DNA of 64,000 nucleotides from Pelomonas sp. SE-A7 (lineage in GTDB: Bacteria > Pseudomonadota > Gammaproteobacteria > Burkholderiales > Burkholderiaceae_C). The notes under the pieces were generated by a model that was not told where the DNA came from, ran no database searches, and saw only the letters and a program-made list of their open reading frames with translations. The stretch spans positions 1,736,001 to 1,800,000 of the forward strand of contig NZ_JAUASW010000001.1 of the NCBI RefSeq assembly GCF_030345705.1, read 5' to 3'. This document shows positions 51,940 to 61,307 of the stretch, piece by piece; the first letter of the stretch is position 1; each line of letters begins with the position of its first letter. The position numbers were made by a program, and so were the translations under genes.

Positions 51940-53403
51940 TCAATCCGGAAGCCCTGCGACGTGCCGCTTGTGCTCATGGCGGTTCTTCAGCCACTGCGGG
52001 CCCAGCGAGCCAAGCAGCATCGCCACGATGGCCGCCAGCAGGCCGGCCAGCTGGCCCGGGAACAGCTCGCCCCAGGTGCTGACCTGGGGCAGGAAGGCGA
52101 TCCAGACACCGATGCCAGCGGCCAGCGAGAAGATCGCGCCCTGGGTGGTCGCACGGCTCCAGTAGAGACCGAACACCAGGGGCACGAAGGCGCCGACCAG
52201 GGTGATCTGGTAGGCCGAGGAGACCAGCTCGTAGATCGAGGTGCCCTTCATCGCGATGGCATAGGCCAGCACCAGGCCGGCGAAGATCACGATGGTCACG
52301 CGCATGGCCAGCAGCTGCTGCTTGTCGCCCATGCGGGGCCGCAGGTTCTTCAGGATGTTCTCGACGAAGCTGGTCGACGGTGCCAGCAGCGTGGCCGACG
52401 AGGTGCTCTTGATGGCCGACAGCAGCGCGCCGAAGAACAGGATCTGCATCACCAGCGGCATCTTGGTCAGCACGAAGGTCGGCAGCAGCTTCTGGTAGTC
52501 GTCCTTGGCGATGTCCAGCGCCTGCTGGCCCATCACCACTACGGCACTGGCCACGATGAACATGGGCACGGCGGCGAACAGGATGTAGCTGAGGCCGCCG
52601 ATCATGGCGCCGTTGCGGGCGGTCTTCTCGTCCTTGGCCGACATCACGCGCTGGAACACGTCCTGCTGCGGGATGGAGCCCAGCATCATGGTCACGGCCG
52701 CGCCGATGAACATGGCCATGTCGGTGAACTTGGGTTCGGGCAGGAACTTGAACAGCTCCTTGCTCTGGGCCAGCTCGACCACCTTGCCGGCGCCACCGGC
52801 CAGGTCGGCCGAGAACCAGGCGATGACCGACAGGCCGATGACCAGGACGATCATCTGGATGAAGTCGGTCCAGGCCACGGCCAGGAAGCCGCCGATGACC
52901 ACATAGATCAGCACGGCCAGCGTGCCGACGATCATGCCCATCTCCTCGGACATGGCGCCTTGCGTCAGCACCGAGAACACCAGGCCCAGGGCGGTGATCT
53001 GGGCAGCCACCCAACCCAGATAACTCAGGATGATGGCCGACGAGCAGAACACCTCGATGCCCTTGCCGTAGCGCTGACGGTAGAAGTCGCCGATGGTCAG
53101 CAGGTTCTGGCGGTACAGCTTGGTGGCGAAGAAGGCGCCGACCAGGATCAGGCAGGTGCCGGCGCCGAACGGGTCTTCCACGATGGCATTCAGGCCGCCC
53201 TGCACGAACTTGGCCGGTATACCCATCACCGTCTCGGCCCCGAACCAGGTGGCGAAGGTGGTGGTGATCACCATGATCAGCGGCAGGCTGCGGCCGGCGA
53301 TGGCGAAGTCGCTGGTGTTCTTGATGCGGGTACCGGCCCAGACACCCAGGGCCAGGGTGCCCAGCAGGTAGAGCACGACGAAGACGATCAGCGTGATGTT
53401 CAT
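51940..53403 (-). CDS. Sodium:solute symporter family protein
   Basis: 487 residues with about 13 hydrophobic segments. The SSF pattern is clear: FAIAGRSLPL, GAETVMGIPAKFVQGG, the SAIKSTSSATLLAPS segment near the sodium site, and GLYWSRATTQGA. Imports a small solute with sodium; substrate cannot be read from sequence. Start ATG 53403 has no strong ribosome site; the next in-frame alternative upstream is less conserved. Confidence 0.88.
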   Translation of the reverse strand: MNITLIVFVVLYLLGTLALGVWAGTRIKNTSDFAIAGRSLPLIMVITTTFATWFGAETVMGIPAKFVQGGLNAIVEDPFGAGTCLILVGAFFATKLYRQNLLTIGDFYRQRYGKGIEVFCSSAIILSYLGWVAAQITALGLVFSVLTQGAMSEEMGMIVGTLAVLIYVVIGGFLAVAWTDFIQMIVLVIGLSVIAWFSADLAGGAGKVVELAQSKELFKFLPEPKFTDMAMFIGAAVTMMLGSIPQQDVFQRVMSAKDEKTARNGAMIGGLSYILFAAVPMFIVASAVVVMGQQALDIAKDDYQKLLPTFVLTKMPLVMQILFFGALLSAIKSTSSATLLAPSTSFVENILKNLRPRMGDKQQLLAMRVTIVIFAGLVLAYAIAMKGTSIYELVSSAYQITLVGAFVPLVFGLYWSRATTQGAIFSLAAGIGVWIAFLPQVSTWGELFPGQLAGLLAAIVAMLLGSLGPQWLKNRHEHKRHVAGLPD

Positions 53404-53517
53404 TGTCTGGTGCCCAGGGAAGCGGGCCGGAGGCGGGGTGACGACGGCGCGCATTATCGTTGAGCGCTGCGGCCCGGCTGCCCTCGGGAAATCCCCGCGG
53501 CCCAGGCTCTGGGTGCC

Positions 53518-56500
53518 CTAGGGCGCCACGCGCGGCAGCAGGATCTCGAACACCGCGCCCTGCCCCGGCTCGCTGCTCACCGTGAACTGGCCGCCCAGCA
53601 GCGAGCTGACGATGGTGTAGCTCAGGTGCAGGCCCAGGCCATTGCTGCCCGAGCCCATGCGGGTGGTGAAGAAGGGGTCGAACACCCGCCCCAGGTGGGC
53701 CGGCGCAATGCCCGAGCCGTCGTCGCTGAAGCGCAGCCGGATGCGGTCGGCGCCCAGCGCCTCGGCCTGCAGCCGCATGCGGCCGCCCTGACGGCCGTCG
53801 AAGCCGTGGATCAGCGAGTTCAGCACCAGATTGCTCAGCACCTGGCCCAGCGGACCGGGGAAGCTGTCCAGCTCCAGATGCTCCGGCACGTCGAGCAGCA
53901 GCTCGTGCCCCCCCTTGTGCATGCGGTTGGCCAGGCTGAGCTTGACCTCCACGCAGACGCCCGCCAGCTCGAACTGGCGGCGCTGCTCGGCCGCCTGGTC
54001 CACGGCCAGCTGCTTGAAGCTGCTGATCAGGCCGGCCGCCGCATGCAGGCTGCGCAGCAGCAGCTCGGTGCCGAACGCGGCCTGCTCGCAAAATGTCTGC
54101 AGGTCCGAGCGCCGCAGCTGGCCGCTGCTGGCGCTCTCGGCCAGGCGCCGTGCATCGTCGCGCAAGGTGCTGGCAGCCAGCAGGCTGTTGCCAATGGGTG
54201 TGTTCATCTCATGGGCCACGCCGGCCACCAGGGAGCCCAGCGAGGCCAGCTTTTCCTGGGCCGCGAGGCGCTGCTGGGCCTGCTTGAGCTGGCGGTAGGC
54301 CTCGGCGTTGTCCAGGGCCACAGCGGCATAGGCGCCCAGGGTCTGCAGCATGTCCAGGTGGGTCTGGTCGTAGGCATCCGGCTGGTCGCTGAGCACGCTG
54401 AGGATGCCTATCACCTCGCCCTTGACCTTGAGTGGCACGTACAGGGCCGAACGGGCCTGCGTGGGCTCGCTGCCGTCGGACAGCAGCAGCCGCTCGCCCT
54501 CGCTGCCCCGCACCCCCTCATCGAGCAGGCGGTTGTCATGCGCGAACTCCCGCACCAGCATCGCCTCGCCGCTGGCCACGCAGCGGGCCGCCGGCTGCTC
54601 CACCACGTCCAGGCTGCGCTGATAGGGCCGGTAGGCCAGGCCGCGCTCGATCATGAAGTCGAAATCGACCACGCGCCGCTCGCGGTCCACCAGGCCGATG
54701 CCGAACACCGTCGCCGGCATCAGCGTTTCCACATGCTCCAGCAGGGCGCGCTGGATGCGCTCCAGGTCCAGCGAGGCGGTCAGGTCGCGGCCGATCTCGC
54801 TCAGCGTGGCGATCTGCTGGCGCTGGGCCTGCACCTCGGCCGTGCGGCGGCCGACCTCGCTCTCCAGCTCCCGCTTGGCCATTTGCAGGCGCCGCAGCCG
54901 CAGCTGCCAGACCAGGGCTGGCGTCAGCAGCAGCAGAACCACCAGCAGGCCGCGGAACCCGTAGGAGCGCCACCAGGGCGGCAGCACCTCCACCTCGACC
55001 AGCTGGCGCGCCTCGCCCCAGGCGCCGTCCGGGTTGGCCGCCTTGGCCATCAGCCGGTAGCGGCCCGGGTCCAGATTGGTGTAGGTGGCCAGGCCCTCGC
55101 CCGGCGGGCCGAGTATCCAGTCGGCATCGAAGCCTTCCAGCCGCCAGGCGTACTGGATCAGGCGCGGGCTGTAGAAATGCTGGGCCCGCAGGTCGAAGCT
55201 GACCATGGTCTCGTGATGGCTGAGCCGCACCGCGCCGGCCTGGGCCAGCGGCCCCTGGATGCCCAGTGCCTCCAGGCTGCTGGCCGCCTCCGAGCGCACC
55301 GGCAGGTCGGTCGGCTTGTCGGCCAGCGAGCGGTTGAAGATGCGGATGTCGGCCAGCACCACCGACGGAGGATGCGGGTTGTCCTGCAGCTGCGAAGGAT
55401 TGAAGCGCAGCAGGCCGGCCCCGGAAAACAGCAGGCTGCCGTCGTCCAGGGCCTGGCTGCCGCCCTGGGCGAATTCACCGGCGAAATAGCCGCGCCGCGC
55501 CGCATAGTGGCGCAGGCTGCGGCGCTCAGGGTCCAGCCGGCTCAGTCCGTCGGCGCTGGCGAACCACAGGGCGCCGTCGGGCGCGTTCTCCAGGCTGTGT
55601 ATCCAGCCGCGCGGCATGCCGGCCAGGCCGCGCCAGGAGCGCAGCTGCCAGCGGTTCTGCGGCGCCGGCTCCAGCTCGTACAGGCCCACGGCCGAACCGA
55701 TCCAGAGGCGGCCGGCCAGGTCCTGGCGCAGCATCAGCACCGGCAGCTCGCCGGGCTTGATGACATCGCTGCTGGCCTGCACCGGCTGCACGAAGGCATC
55801 GAGGTCGGGGTCGTAGAGCTGCAGGCCGGCCTTGCTGCCGGCCCAGAGTCGGCCCTCGCGGTCCTCCAGCAGGTGGTCGATCACCTCGTTGCTCAGGCTG
55901 CCGTTCTTGCCTGCCCGGTAGCGCTTGACCTGGCCCTCGGCCTCGATGCGGTAGATGCCGCCGGCACTGGCAACCCAGATCCGGCCCTGGCGGTCGGCCA
56001 GCAGCGAGGCGATGGACGTGCCGGGCCCGGCGGTCTCGTGCAGGTCGATGCGGCGGATCTGGCGGCCCGGCAGCTCCATCAGGTAAAGGCCACCATCGCC
56101 GCCTATCCAGAGTCGGTCCCGCTGCAGCAGCAGGGCCTTCAGATAGCGCATGGGCAGCTGGCTGGCCGGCACATGCTCGGCCGTGCCGTCCACCAGGTTG
56201 AGCCGGTCCAGGCCCTGGCCATAGCTGGCGACCCAGGCGTGGCTGGCGCCCTCCTGCTGAACCGCCATCAGGCCGTCGCTGGCCAGGCTGTCAGGATCGC
56301 CGACCACCGAGCGATAGCTGCGGAAGCCGCCACTGCGCGGATCGACCACCGACACGCCGGCGCCCCAGTGGCCGGCCCAGATCACGCCACTGCGGTCCTC
56401 GAACAGCAGAGACACCGAGTTCTGCGCCAGGCTGTCGCGCAGCGCCGGATGGTGGCGATGGGCCTGCATCTTGGCCTCGCCGGCCGGCCAGCGCCAGAGC

Positions 56501-57360
56501 CCCGCGTCGCCGAAACCCAGCCACAGCGTGCCCTTGCTGTCGAGCAGCGAGGCGTGCAGGGGCGCCCGGGGCAGGCCCAGTTGATCGGGCAGCGGCAGCA
56601 CTTCGCCGCTGCGCGTGTCCATCACCCGCACGCCGAGGTTGCTGCCGACCCAGGCCCGCCCGGCCGCATCGACCACCAGGCTGCGAACGCCCTCCTGCCC
56701 GCCAAAGTATCCCAGCGGCCAGCGCTGCACGAGTTCGCGCTCGGCATCCACGTGGAGCAGTTCGCGCCCACCCACCAGCCACACGCCGCCCTGCCCGTCG
56801 GCCAGCACGCTGGACAGCGTCGGGCTCTCGCCCGCGCGCAGCGGCTGCAGTCCGCGCAAGACCACCGGGTCGAGCCGGCGGCTCTCGGTGTCGTACAGCA
56901 TCAGGTCGCTGCTGCGCTGTACCCAGACCTTGCCGGCCCGGCCCGCCTGCATGCGCAGCACCCGGGCGCCGCGGCCGCTCCGCGGCTCGGGCATCTCGAT
57001 GTGGCGGGCCACCTCGGTCCTGAGGTCGAACTCGTCGACACCCAGGTCGGTGCCCACCAGCAAGCGTTCGCCGGGCAGCAGCACCAGGGTTCGGGCATAG
57101 GCATTGCGCAGCGTCTTGGGATCGGCAGGCTCTGGTGCAAACAGCTTTCCTGCGCGTCCGTCGTAGCGCAGCAGCCCGTCCGTCGTACCCAGCCAGACCA
57201 GGCCGCGCGCGTCTTGCTGCGCCGCCACCACCGAGGTCTGGACGCCCAGCTGATCCGGACCCAGCCGTTCGAAGCGCAGGCTCTGCAGACCTGACCCCGC
57301 CTGGGCTGCCTGCAGGACGCAGAAGCAGAGCAGGAAGGACAGCTGGCGGAACCACGGCAT
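53518..57360 (-). CDS. Propeller/Y_Y_Y/GAF sensor histidine kinase, paralog 1
   Basis: 1,280 residues. Signal peptide (about 1-22), periplasmic two-component propeller repeats (about 35-660, W.GT.DGLLRYD-type blades), Y_Y_Y domain (about 720-790, ending TYTNLDPGRYRLMAKAANPDG), transmembrane helix (about 805-825), coiled coil, GAF domain, HisKA with His in VAHEMNTP and a HATPase domain (DDGSGIAP, GSNGLGLHL). A full periplasm-to-cytosol sensor. No response regulator lies nearby. Its propeller suggests a polysaccharide or peptide ligand by analogy with Bacteroides hybrid sensors. Confidence 0.9.
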   Translation of the reverse strand: MPWFRQLSFLLCFCVLQAAQAGSGLQSLRFERLGPDQLGVQTSVVAAQQDARGLVWLGTTDGLLRYDGRAGKLFAPEPADPKTLRNAYARTLVLLPGERLLVGTDLGVDEFDLRTEVARHIEMPEPRSGRGARVLRMQAGRAGKVWVQRSSDLMLYDTESRRLDPVVLRGLQPLRAGESPTLSSVLADGQGGVWLVGGRELLHVDAERELVQRWPLGYFGGQEGVRSLVVDAAGRAWVGSNLGVRVMDTRSGEVLPLPDQLGLPRAPLHASLLDSKGTLWLGFGDAGLWRWPAGEAKMQAHRHHPALRDSLAQNSVSLLFEDRSGVIWAGHWGAGVSVVDPRSGGFRSYRSVVGDPDSLASDGLMAVQQEGASHAWVASYGQGLDRLNLVDGTAEHVPASQLPMRYLKALLLQRDRLWIGGDGGLYLMELPGRQIRRIDLHETAGPGTSIASLLADRQGRIWVASAGGIYRIEAEGQVKRYRAGKNGSLSNEVIDHLLEDREGRLWAGSKAGLQLYDPDLDAFVQPVQASSDVIKPGELPVLMLRQDLAGRLWIGSAVGLYELEPAPQNRWQLRSWRGLAGMPRGWIHSLENAPDGALWFASADGLSRLDPERRSLRHYAARRGYFAGEFAQGGSQALDDGSLLFSGAGLLRFNPSQLQDNPHPPSVVLADIRIFNRSLADKPTDLPVRSEAASSLEALGIQGPLAQAGAVRLSHHETMVSFDLRAQHFYSPRLIQYAWRLEGFDADWILGPPGEGLATYTNLDPGRYRLMAKAANPDGAWGEARQLVEVEVLPPWWRSYGFRGLLVVLLLLTPALVWQLRLRRLQMAKRELESEVGRRTAEVQAQRQQIATLSEIGRDLTASLDLERIQRALLEHVETLMPATVFGIGLVDRERRVVDFDFMIERGLAYRPYQRSLDVVEQPAARCVASGEAMLVREFAHDNRLLDEGVRGSEGERLLLSDGSEPTQARSALYVPLKVKGEVIGILSVLSDQPDAYDQTHLDMLQTLGAYAAVALDNAEAYRQLKQAQQRLAAQEKLASLGSLVAGVAHEMNTPIGNSLLAASTLRDDARRLAESASSGQLRRSDLQTFCEQAAFGTELLLRSLHAAAGLISSFKQLAVDQAAEQRRQFELAGVCVEVKLSLANRMHKGGHELLLDVPEHLELDSFPGPLGQVLSNLVLNSLIHGFDGRQGGRMRLQAEALGADRIRLRFSDDGSGIAPAHLGRVFDPFFTTRMGSGSNGLGLHLSYTIVSSLLGGQFTVSSEPGQGAVFEILLPRVAP

Positions 57361-57417
57361 GCCCGCAGCCTAGCGAGAAAGCAGCATCTGCTCCAGTGGC
57401 GAATCCGGCACAGCCCC

Positions 57418-60400
57418 TCAATCGCGGCGGGGTGCCTCGCGCGGCATCTGGATCTCGAACACCGACCCCTGTCCAGGTTCGCTGCTCACGCTGATCTGGC
57501 CACCCAGCATGGAATGCACCAGGGTATAGGCCAGGTGCAGGCCCAGGCCGTTGCTGCCGCGGCCGAAGCGGGTGGTGAAGAAGGGATCGAAGACCCGCCC
57601 TATGACATCGGGGGCCATGCCCTGGCCGTCGTCCGAAAAGCGCAGGCGGATTCGCTCGGCCCCCAGCGGCTCGGCACTCAGGCGAAGATGGCCGCCGCGC
57701 CGGCCGGCAAGACCATGTTCGACGGCGTTGTCCAGCAGCTGTTCCAGCACCTGGCGCAGCCCTCCAGGGAAGCTGTCCAGCACCAGTCCCGGCGGTACGA
57801 CCAGCTCCAAGGAATGACCAAATTCGGACAGTCCGCTGACACGGGCCTGCTTGAATTCCTCGGCCAGACCGGCCAGATCGAAGCGTCGGCGCTGCTCGCT
57901 GGCCTGGTCCACCGCCAGCTGCTTGAAGCTCGCCACCAGGCGGCTGGCCGTCTCCAGGCTGCGCAACAGCAACTCGCCGCCCAGGGCCAGCGATTCACGG
58001 AAGCCCTCCAGCTCCGAGCGGCGCAACTGGCCCTGGGCCAGGCCATCGACCAGGCGGTTGGCGTCCTCGCACAGCGTGGTCGCCGCCAGCAGGCCGTTGC
58101 CCAGGGGTGTGTTCAGCTCATGGGCGACGCCGGCCACCAGGTGGCCCAGCGAGGCCAGCTTTCGCTGCTCGACCAACTGGCTCTGCGCCGCCTGCAACGC
58201 CCGGTAGGCATCGGCGTTGTCCAGCGCCACGGCCGTGTAGGCGCCCAGGGTCTGCAGCATGTCCAGATGCGTCTGCGTGTAGGCGTCCGGCTGCTCGCTG
58301 AGCACGCTCAGGATGCCAATCACCTCGCCCTTGATCTTCAACGGCACATAGAGCGCTGAACGCGATTGGGCGGGCTCGCTGCCGTCCACCAGCTGCAGCC
58401 GCTGGCCTTCATGGGCGCGCACGCCAGCATCGACATCGCGGTTGTCATGCCCGAACTCGCGCAATATGAAGGCCTCGCCCGTGGCCACGCAGCGAGCCGC
58501 CGGCTGCTCGGGCGCGTCCAGGCTGCGCCGGTAGGGCTTGAAGGCCTTGCCCCGCTCGACCATGAAGTCGAACTCCACCACCCGCTCTTCCCGGTTCACC
58601 AGGCCCACACCGAACACCGTGGCCGGCATCAACGACTCCACATGCTCGAACAGTGCCCGCCGGATGGCCGCCAGGTCCAGTGAGGCGGTCAGCTCGCGGC
58701 CGATCTCGCTCAGCGTGGCGATCTGCCGGGTGCGGTTGGCCACCTCGGCCTCCAGCTCGCGCTGGATGCGCTTGAGCCGGCGCAGCCGCAGCTGCCAGGC
58801 CAGCGCGACCGAGGCGACCAGCGATACCGCCAGCAAGGCGCGGAACCAGGGGGCGCGCCACCAAGGAGGTAGCACCTCGACGGCGATCAGCTCCCTCGGC
58901 TCGCTCCAGACGCCATCGGGATTGGCCGCCTTGGCCAGCAAGCGGTAGTGGCCGGCATCCAGGTTGGTGTAGGTCGCCAGGCCCTGGCCCGGCCGGCCCT
59001 CGATCCAGCGCTTGTCGAAGCCGTCCAGCTTCCAGGCATAGCGCAGCTGGGCGTTGCCGTAGAAATGCTGGGCCCGCAGGTCGAAGCTGACCATGGCTTC
59101 GCGATGGCTGAGCCGTAGCTTGGTGGCCCGCTCCAGCACGCCTTGCACGCCCACGTCGGCCAGCACCCGGGCCGAAGGGTCGGCCTCGTCCGGCGCGGCA
59201 CCCGGGTCCGCTTCGCGCAGCGAGCGGTTGTAGACCTGCAGGTCGGAGAGCAGGACCGACGGCGCCGCGCTGTTGCGTCGGAACGCCGGCAGGTCGATCT
59301 CCAGCACGCCCGGCTGGCCGAAGTAGATGCGCCCATCGGCCCCGAGCGCTGAGGCGCGGCCGGAATGGCCCGGCAGGAAGCGCAGGGCCGTGCCGCCGAA
59401 ACGCTGCACCTCGCGCCGCTCGGGGTCCATGCGGACGATGCCGCCCGTGCTCACGAACCACAAAGCATCGTCATGGCCCAGCTGCATGTAGCTGACGCGG
59501 CCGGGCGGCTGGCCCGGCAGGTCGCTCCATGGCCGCAGCTTCCAGCGCTCCCCGGCCGGCTCCAGCGAGAACAGGCCGGCACTGCTGGCCATCCACAGCC
59601 GGCCCCCACGGTCCTGCTTCAGCGAGGTGACGACCAGGGTTTCCAGGTCCAGGCCGCCCTCGTCGCGCAGCAGCGGCTGGATGAAGCGCTCGCCCTGCAG
59701 GAGCCGCAGGCCGCGATTGGTGCCGACCCACAGCCGGCCCTGGGCATCGACCAGCATGGACATCAGCTCGGATTCGCTCAGCGTGGCCTTGGCACCCTCG
59801 ACCTGGCTGGGCAGCACGCGGACCTGGCCGTCGCGCTCCCGCACATGGATGCCGTGGCTGGCCCCTATCCAGAGCCGGCCGGCCGGATCCAGCACCAGGC
59901 TCACGATGGGCTTGAGCTTGCTGGTCGCCTCGCCCAGCGCCGCGGGCCGGATCTTGCGCGTGCCTTCGGGCAGCCAGTACAGCCCGGTGTCGGCGCCAAT
60001 CCAGAGTCCGCGCCCCGGCTCGTTCTTCAGCGTCTGCACATAGCCGACCTGCAGGTCGCCGGCATCCGGTTGCTCGGCGGTGCCCGTTTCCAGGTCGAGC
60101 CGCACCACCCCCTTGCCATAGGTCCCCAGCCAGAGGTGGCGGTCATCGTCGAGGTCCATGCCGAACACGAAGTTGCTGGGCAAGGTGTCGGCCTCGCTGA
60201 ACACGCGGGCATAGTGGCGCATGCCGCCCTGACGCAGGTCGACCAGCGAGATCTGGGAGACCCAGGTGCCTATCCACAGCACACCGCTGCGGTCCTGGAA
60301 GAAGGCCGAGACCGTGTCGTTGTTCAGGCTGGTGGCGATGGCCGGGTGGTTGCGAAACGCCTCGGCACTCTCGCCACCCGGCTTCACCCGCCAGGCGCCG

Positions 60401-61257
60401 GCACCACCCGTGCCTATCCAGATCGAGCCCTCGTCGTCCAGCCCCAACGCATGGATGGTCCGCTGCGGCAGGCCCAGACGCTGCGGCAGGTCGAGCTCGC
60501 GGCCGTCACCCAGGTCGAGCACGCGCAGCCAGCCGGGGCCGCCCAGCCAGGCCCGCCCCCGTTTGTCGAGGACCATGCTGGACACCCAGGCTTGGCCGGT
60601 GGGCGGCGCCGCCAGGGGCCAGCGCTGCAGCACTCGCCCCGTGGCGTCGAGATGGGTGAGGTCGGCGCCCGCCACCAGCCACACGCCGCCCTTGCCGTCG
60701 GACTGCATGGCCTCAAGCCTCGGCTTGCCCACCCTGGGCCAGGCATTGAGGCCTTCCAGCGGCACGGCTGTGAAGCGGCGTGTCGCCATCTCGTACTGCA
60801 GCAGTTGCCAGGGCGTCTGCACCCAGACCCGACCCGGCCCGGCCGGCTGCAGCTGCCTGACCGAGCGCTCGGGCAGACGGCGCTCCTCAGGCCAGGCCAG
60901 GCGCTCGTTGGTTTCGGAGCGCGGGTCGAACAGATTGAGCCCATCCACCGTGGCGACCAGCAGGCGGCCATCGTCCTGCCAGAGCAGGCTCTGCACCCAG
61001 GAGTGGCTCAGCGAGCCGGGATCCCGCGGATTGTGGGGAAAGCGCCAGCCGCGGCGCCCGTCGTAGCGGACCAGGCCCCCGGTCGTGCCCAGCCACATCT
61101 GGCCCAGGTCGTCCTGCAGCGCGCAGATCAGCACGCCGGCCGAATCCAGCCTCTCGTTGCCGAGGAGCTCGAAGCGCAGGCTTTGCATGCCAGGTCCGGC
61201 CTGTGCCTGCAAGCCAAGAAATAGCCAGCAAAGCAATAGGAAGCGCAAGGGCCGCAT
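57418..61257 (-). CDS. Propeller/Y_Y_Y/GAF sensor histidine kinase, paralog 2
   Basis: 1,279 residues, same domain order and nearly the same length as the gene to its left, about 57 bases away. H box reads VAHELNTPLGN; the ATP-lid blocks DDGQGMAP and GSNGLGLHL are intact. The GAF to HATPase part is much closer between paralogs than the propeller, so ligands probably differ while signalling is shared. Confidence 0.9.
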   Translation of the reverse strand: MRPLRFLLLCWLFLGLQAQAGPGMQSLRFELLGNERLDSAGVLICALQDDLGQMWLGTTGGLVRYDGRRGWRFPHNPRDPGSLSHSWVQSLLWQDDGRLLVATVDGLNLFDPRSETNERLAWPEERRLPERSVRQLQPAGPGRVWVQTPWQLLQYEMATRRFTAVPLEGLNAWPRVGKPRLEAMQSDGKGGVWLVAGADLTHLDATGRVLQRWPLAAPPTGQAWVSSMVLDKRGRAWLGGPGWLRVLDLGDGRELDLPQRLGLPQRTIHALGLDDEGSIWIGTGGAGAWRVKPGGESAEAFRNHPAIATSLNNDTVSAFFQDRSGVLWIGTWVSQISLVDLRQGGMRHYARVFSEADTLPSNFVFGMDLDDDRHLWLGTYGKGVVRLDLETGTAEQPDAGDLQVGYVQTLKNEPGRGLWIGADTGLYWLPEGTRKIRPAALGEATSKLKPIVSLVLDPAGRLWIGASHGIHVRERDGQVRVLPSQVEGAKATLSESELMSMLVDAQGRLWVGTNRGLRLLQGERFIQPLLRDEGGLDLETLVVTSLKQDRGGRLWMASSAGLFSLEPAGERWKLRPWSDLPGQPPGRVSYMQLGHDDALWFVSTGGIVRMDPERREVQRFGGTALRFLPGHSGRASALGADGRIYFGQPGVLEIDLPAFRRNSAAPSVLLSDLQVYNRSLREADPGAAPDEADPSARVLADVGVQGVLERATKLRLSHREAMVSFDLRAQHFYGNAQLRYAWKLDGFDKRWIEGRPGQGLATYTNLDAGHYRLLAKAANPDGVWSEPRELIAVEVLPPWWRAPWFRALLAVSLVASVALAWQLRLRRLKRIQRELEAEVANRTRQIATLSEIGRELTASLDLAAIRRALFEHVESLMPATVFGVGLVNREERVVEFDFMVERGKAFKPYRRSLDAPEQPAARCVATGEAFILREFGHDNRDVDAGVRAHEGQRLQLVDGSEPAQSRSALYVPLKIKGEVIGILSVLSEQPDAYTQTHLDMLQTLGAYTAVALDNADAYRALQAAQSQLVEQRKLASLGHLVAGVAHELNTPLGNGLLAATTLCEDANRLVDGLAQGQLRRSELEGFRESLALGGELLLRSLETASRLVASFKQLAVDQASEQRRRFDLAGLAEEFKQARVSGLSEFGHSLELVVPPGLVLDSFPGGLRQVLEQLLDNAVEHGLAGRRGGHLRLSAEPLGAERIRLRFSDDGQGMAPDVIGRVFDPFFTTRFGRGSNGLGLHLAYTLVHSMLGGQISVSSEPGQGSVFEIQMPREAPRRD

Positions 61258-61307
61258 GGGTCCAGACCAAGAAACCGACGCTCCCCGTCAAGGTTATTTG
61301 TCTTGTA

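Noticed and set aside
53626..57294. Plus-strand 1,222-codon open frame
   Set aside because: Exact antisense of the first propeller kinase, rich in His/Gln/Arg.
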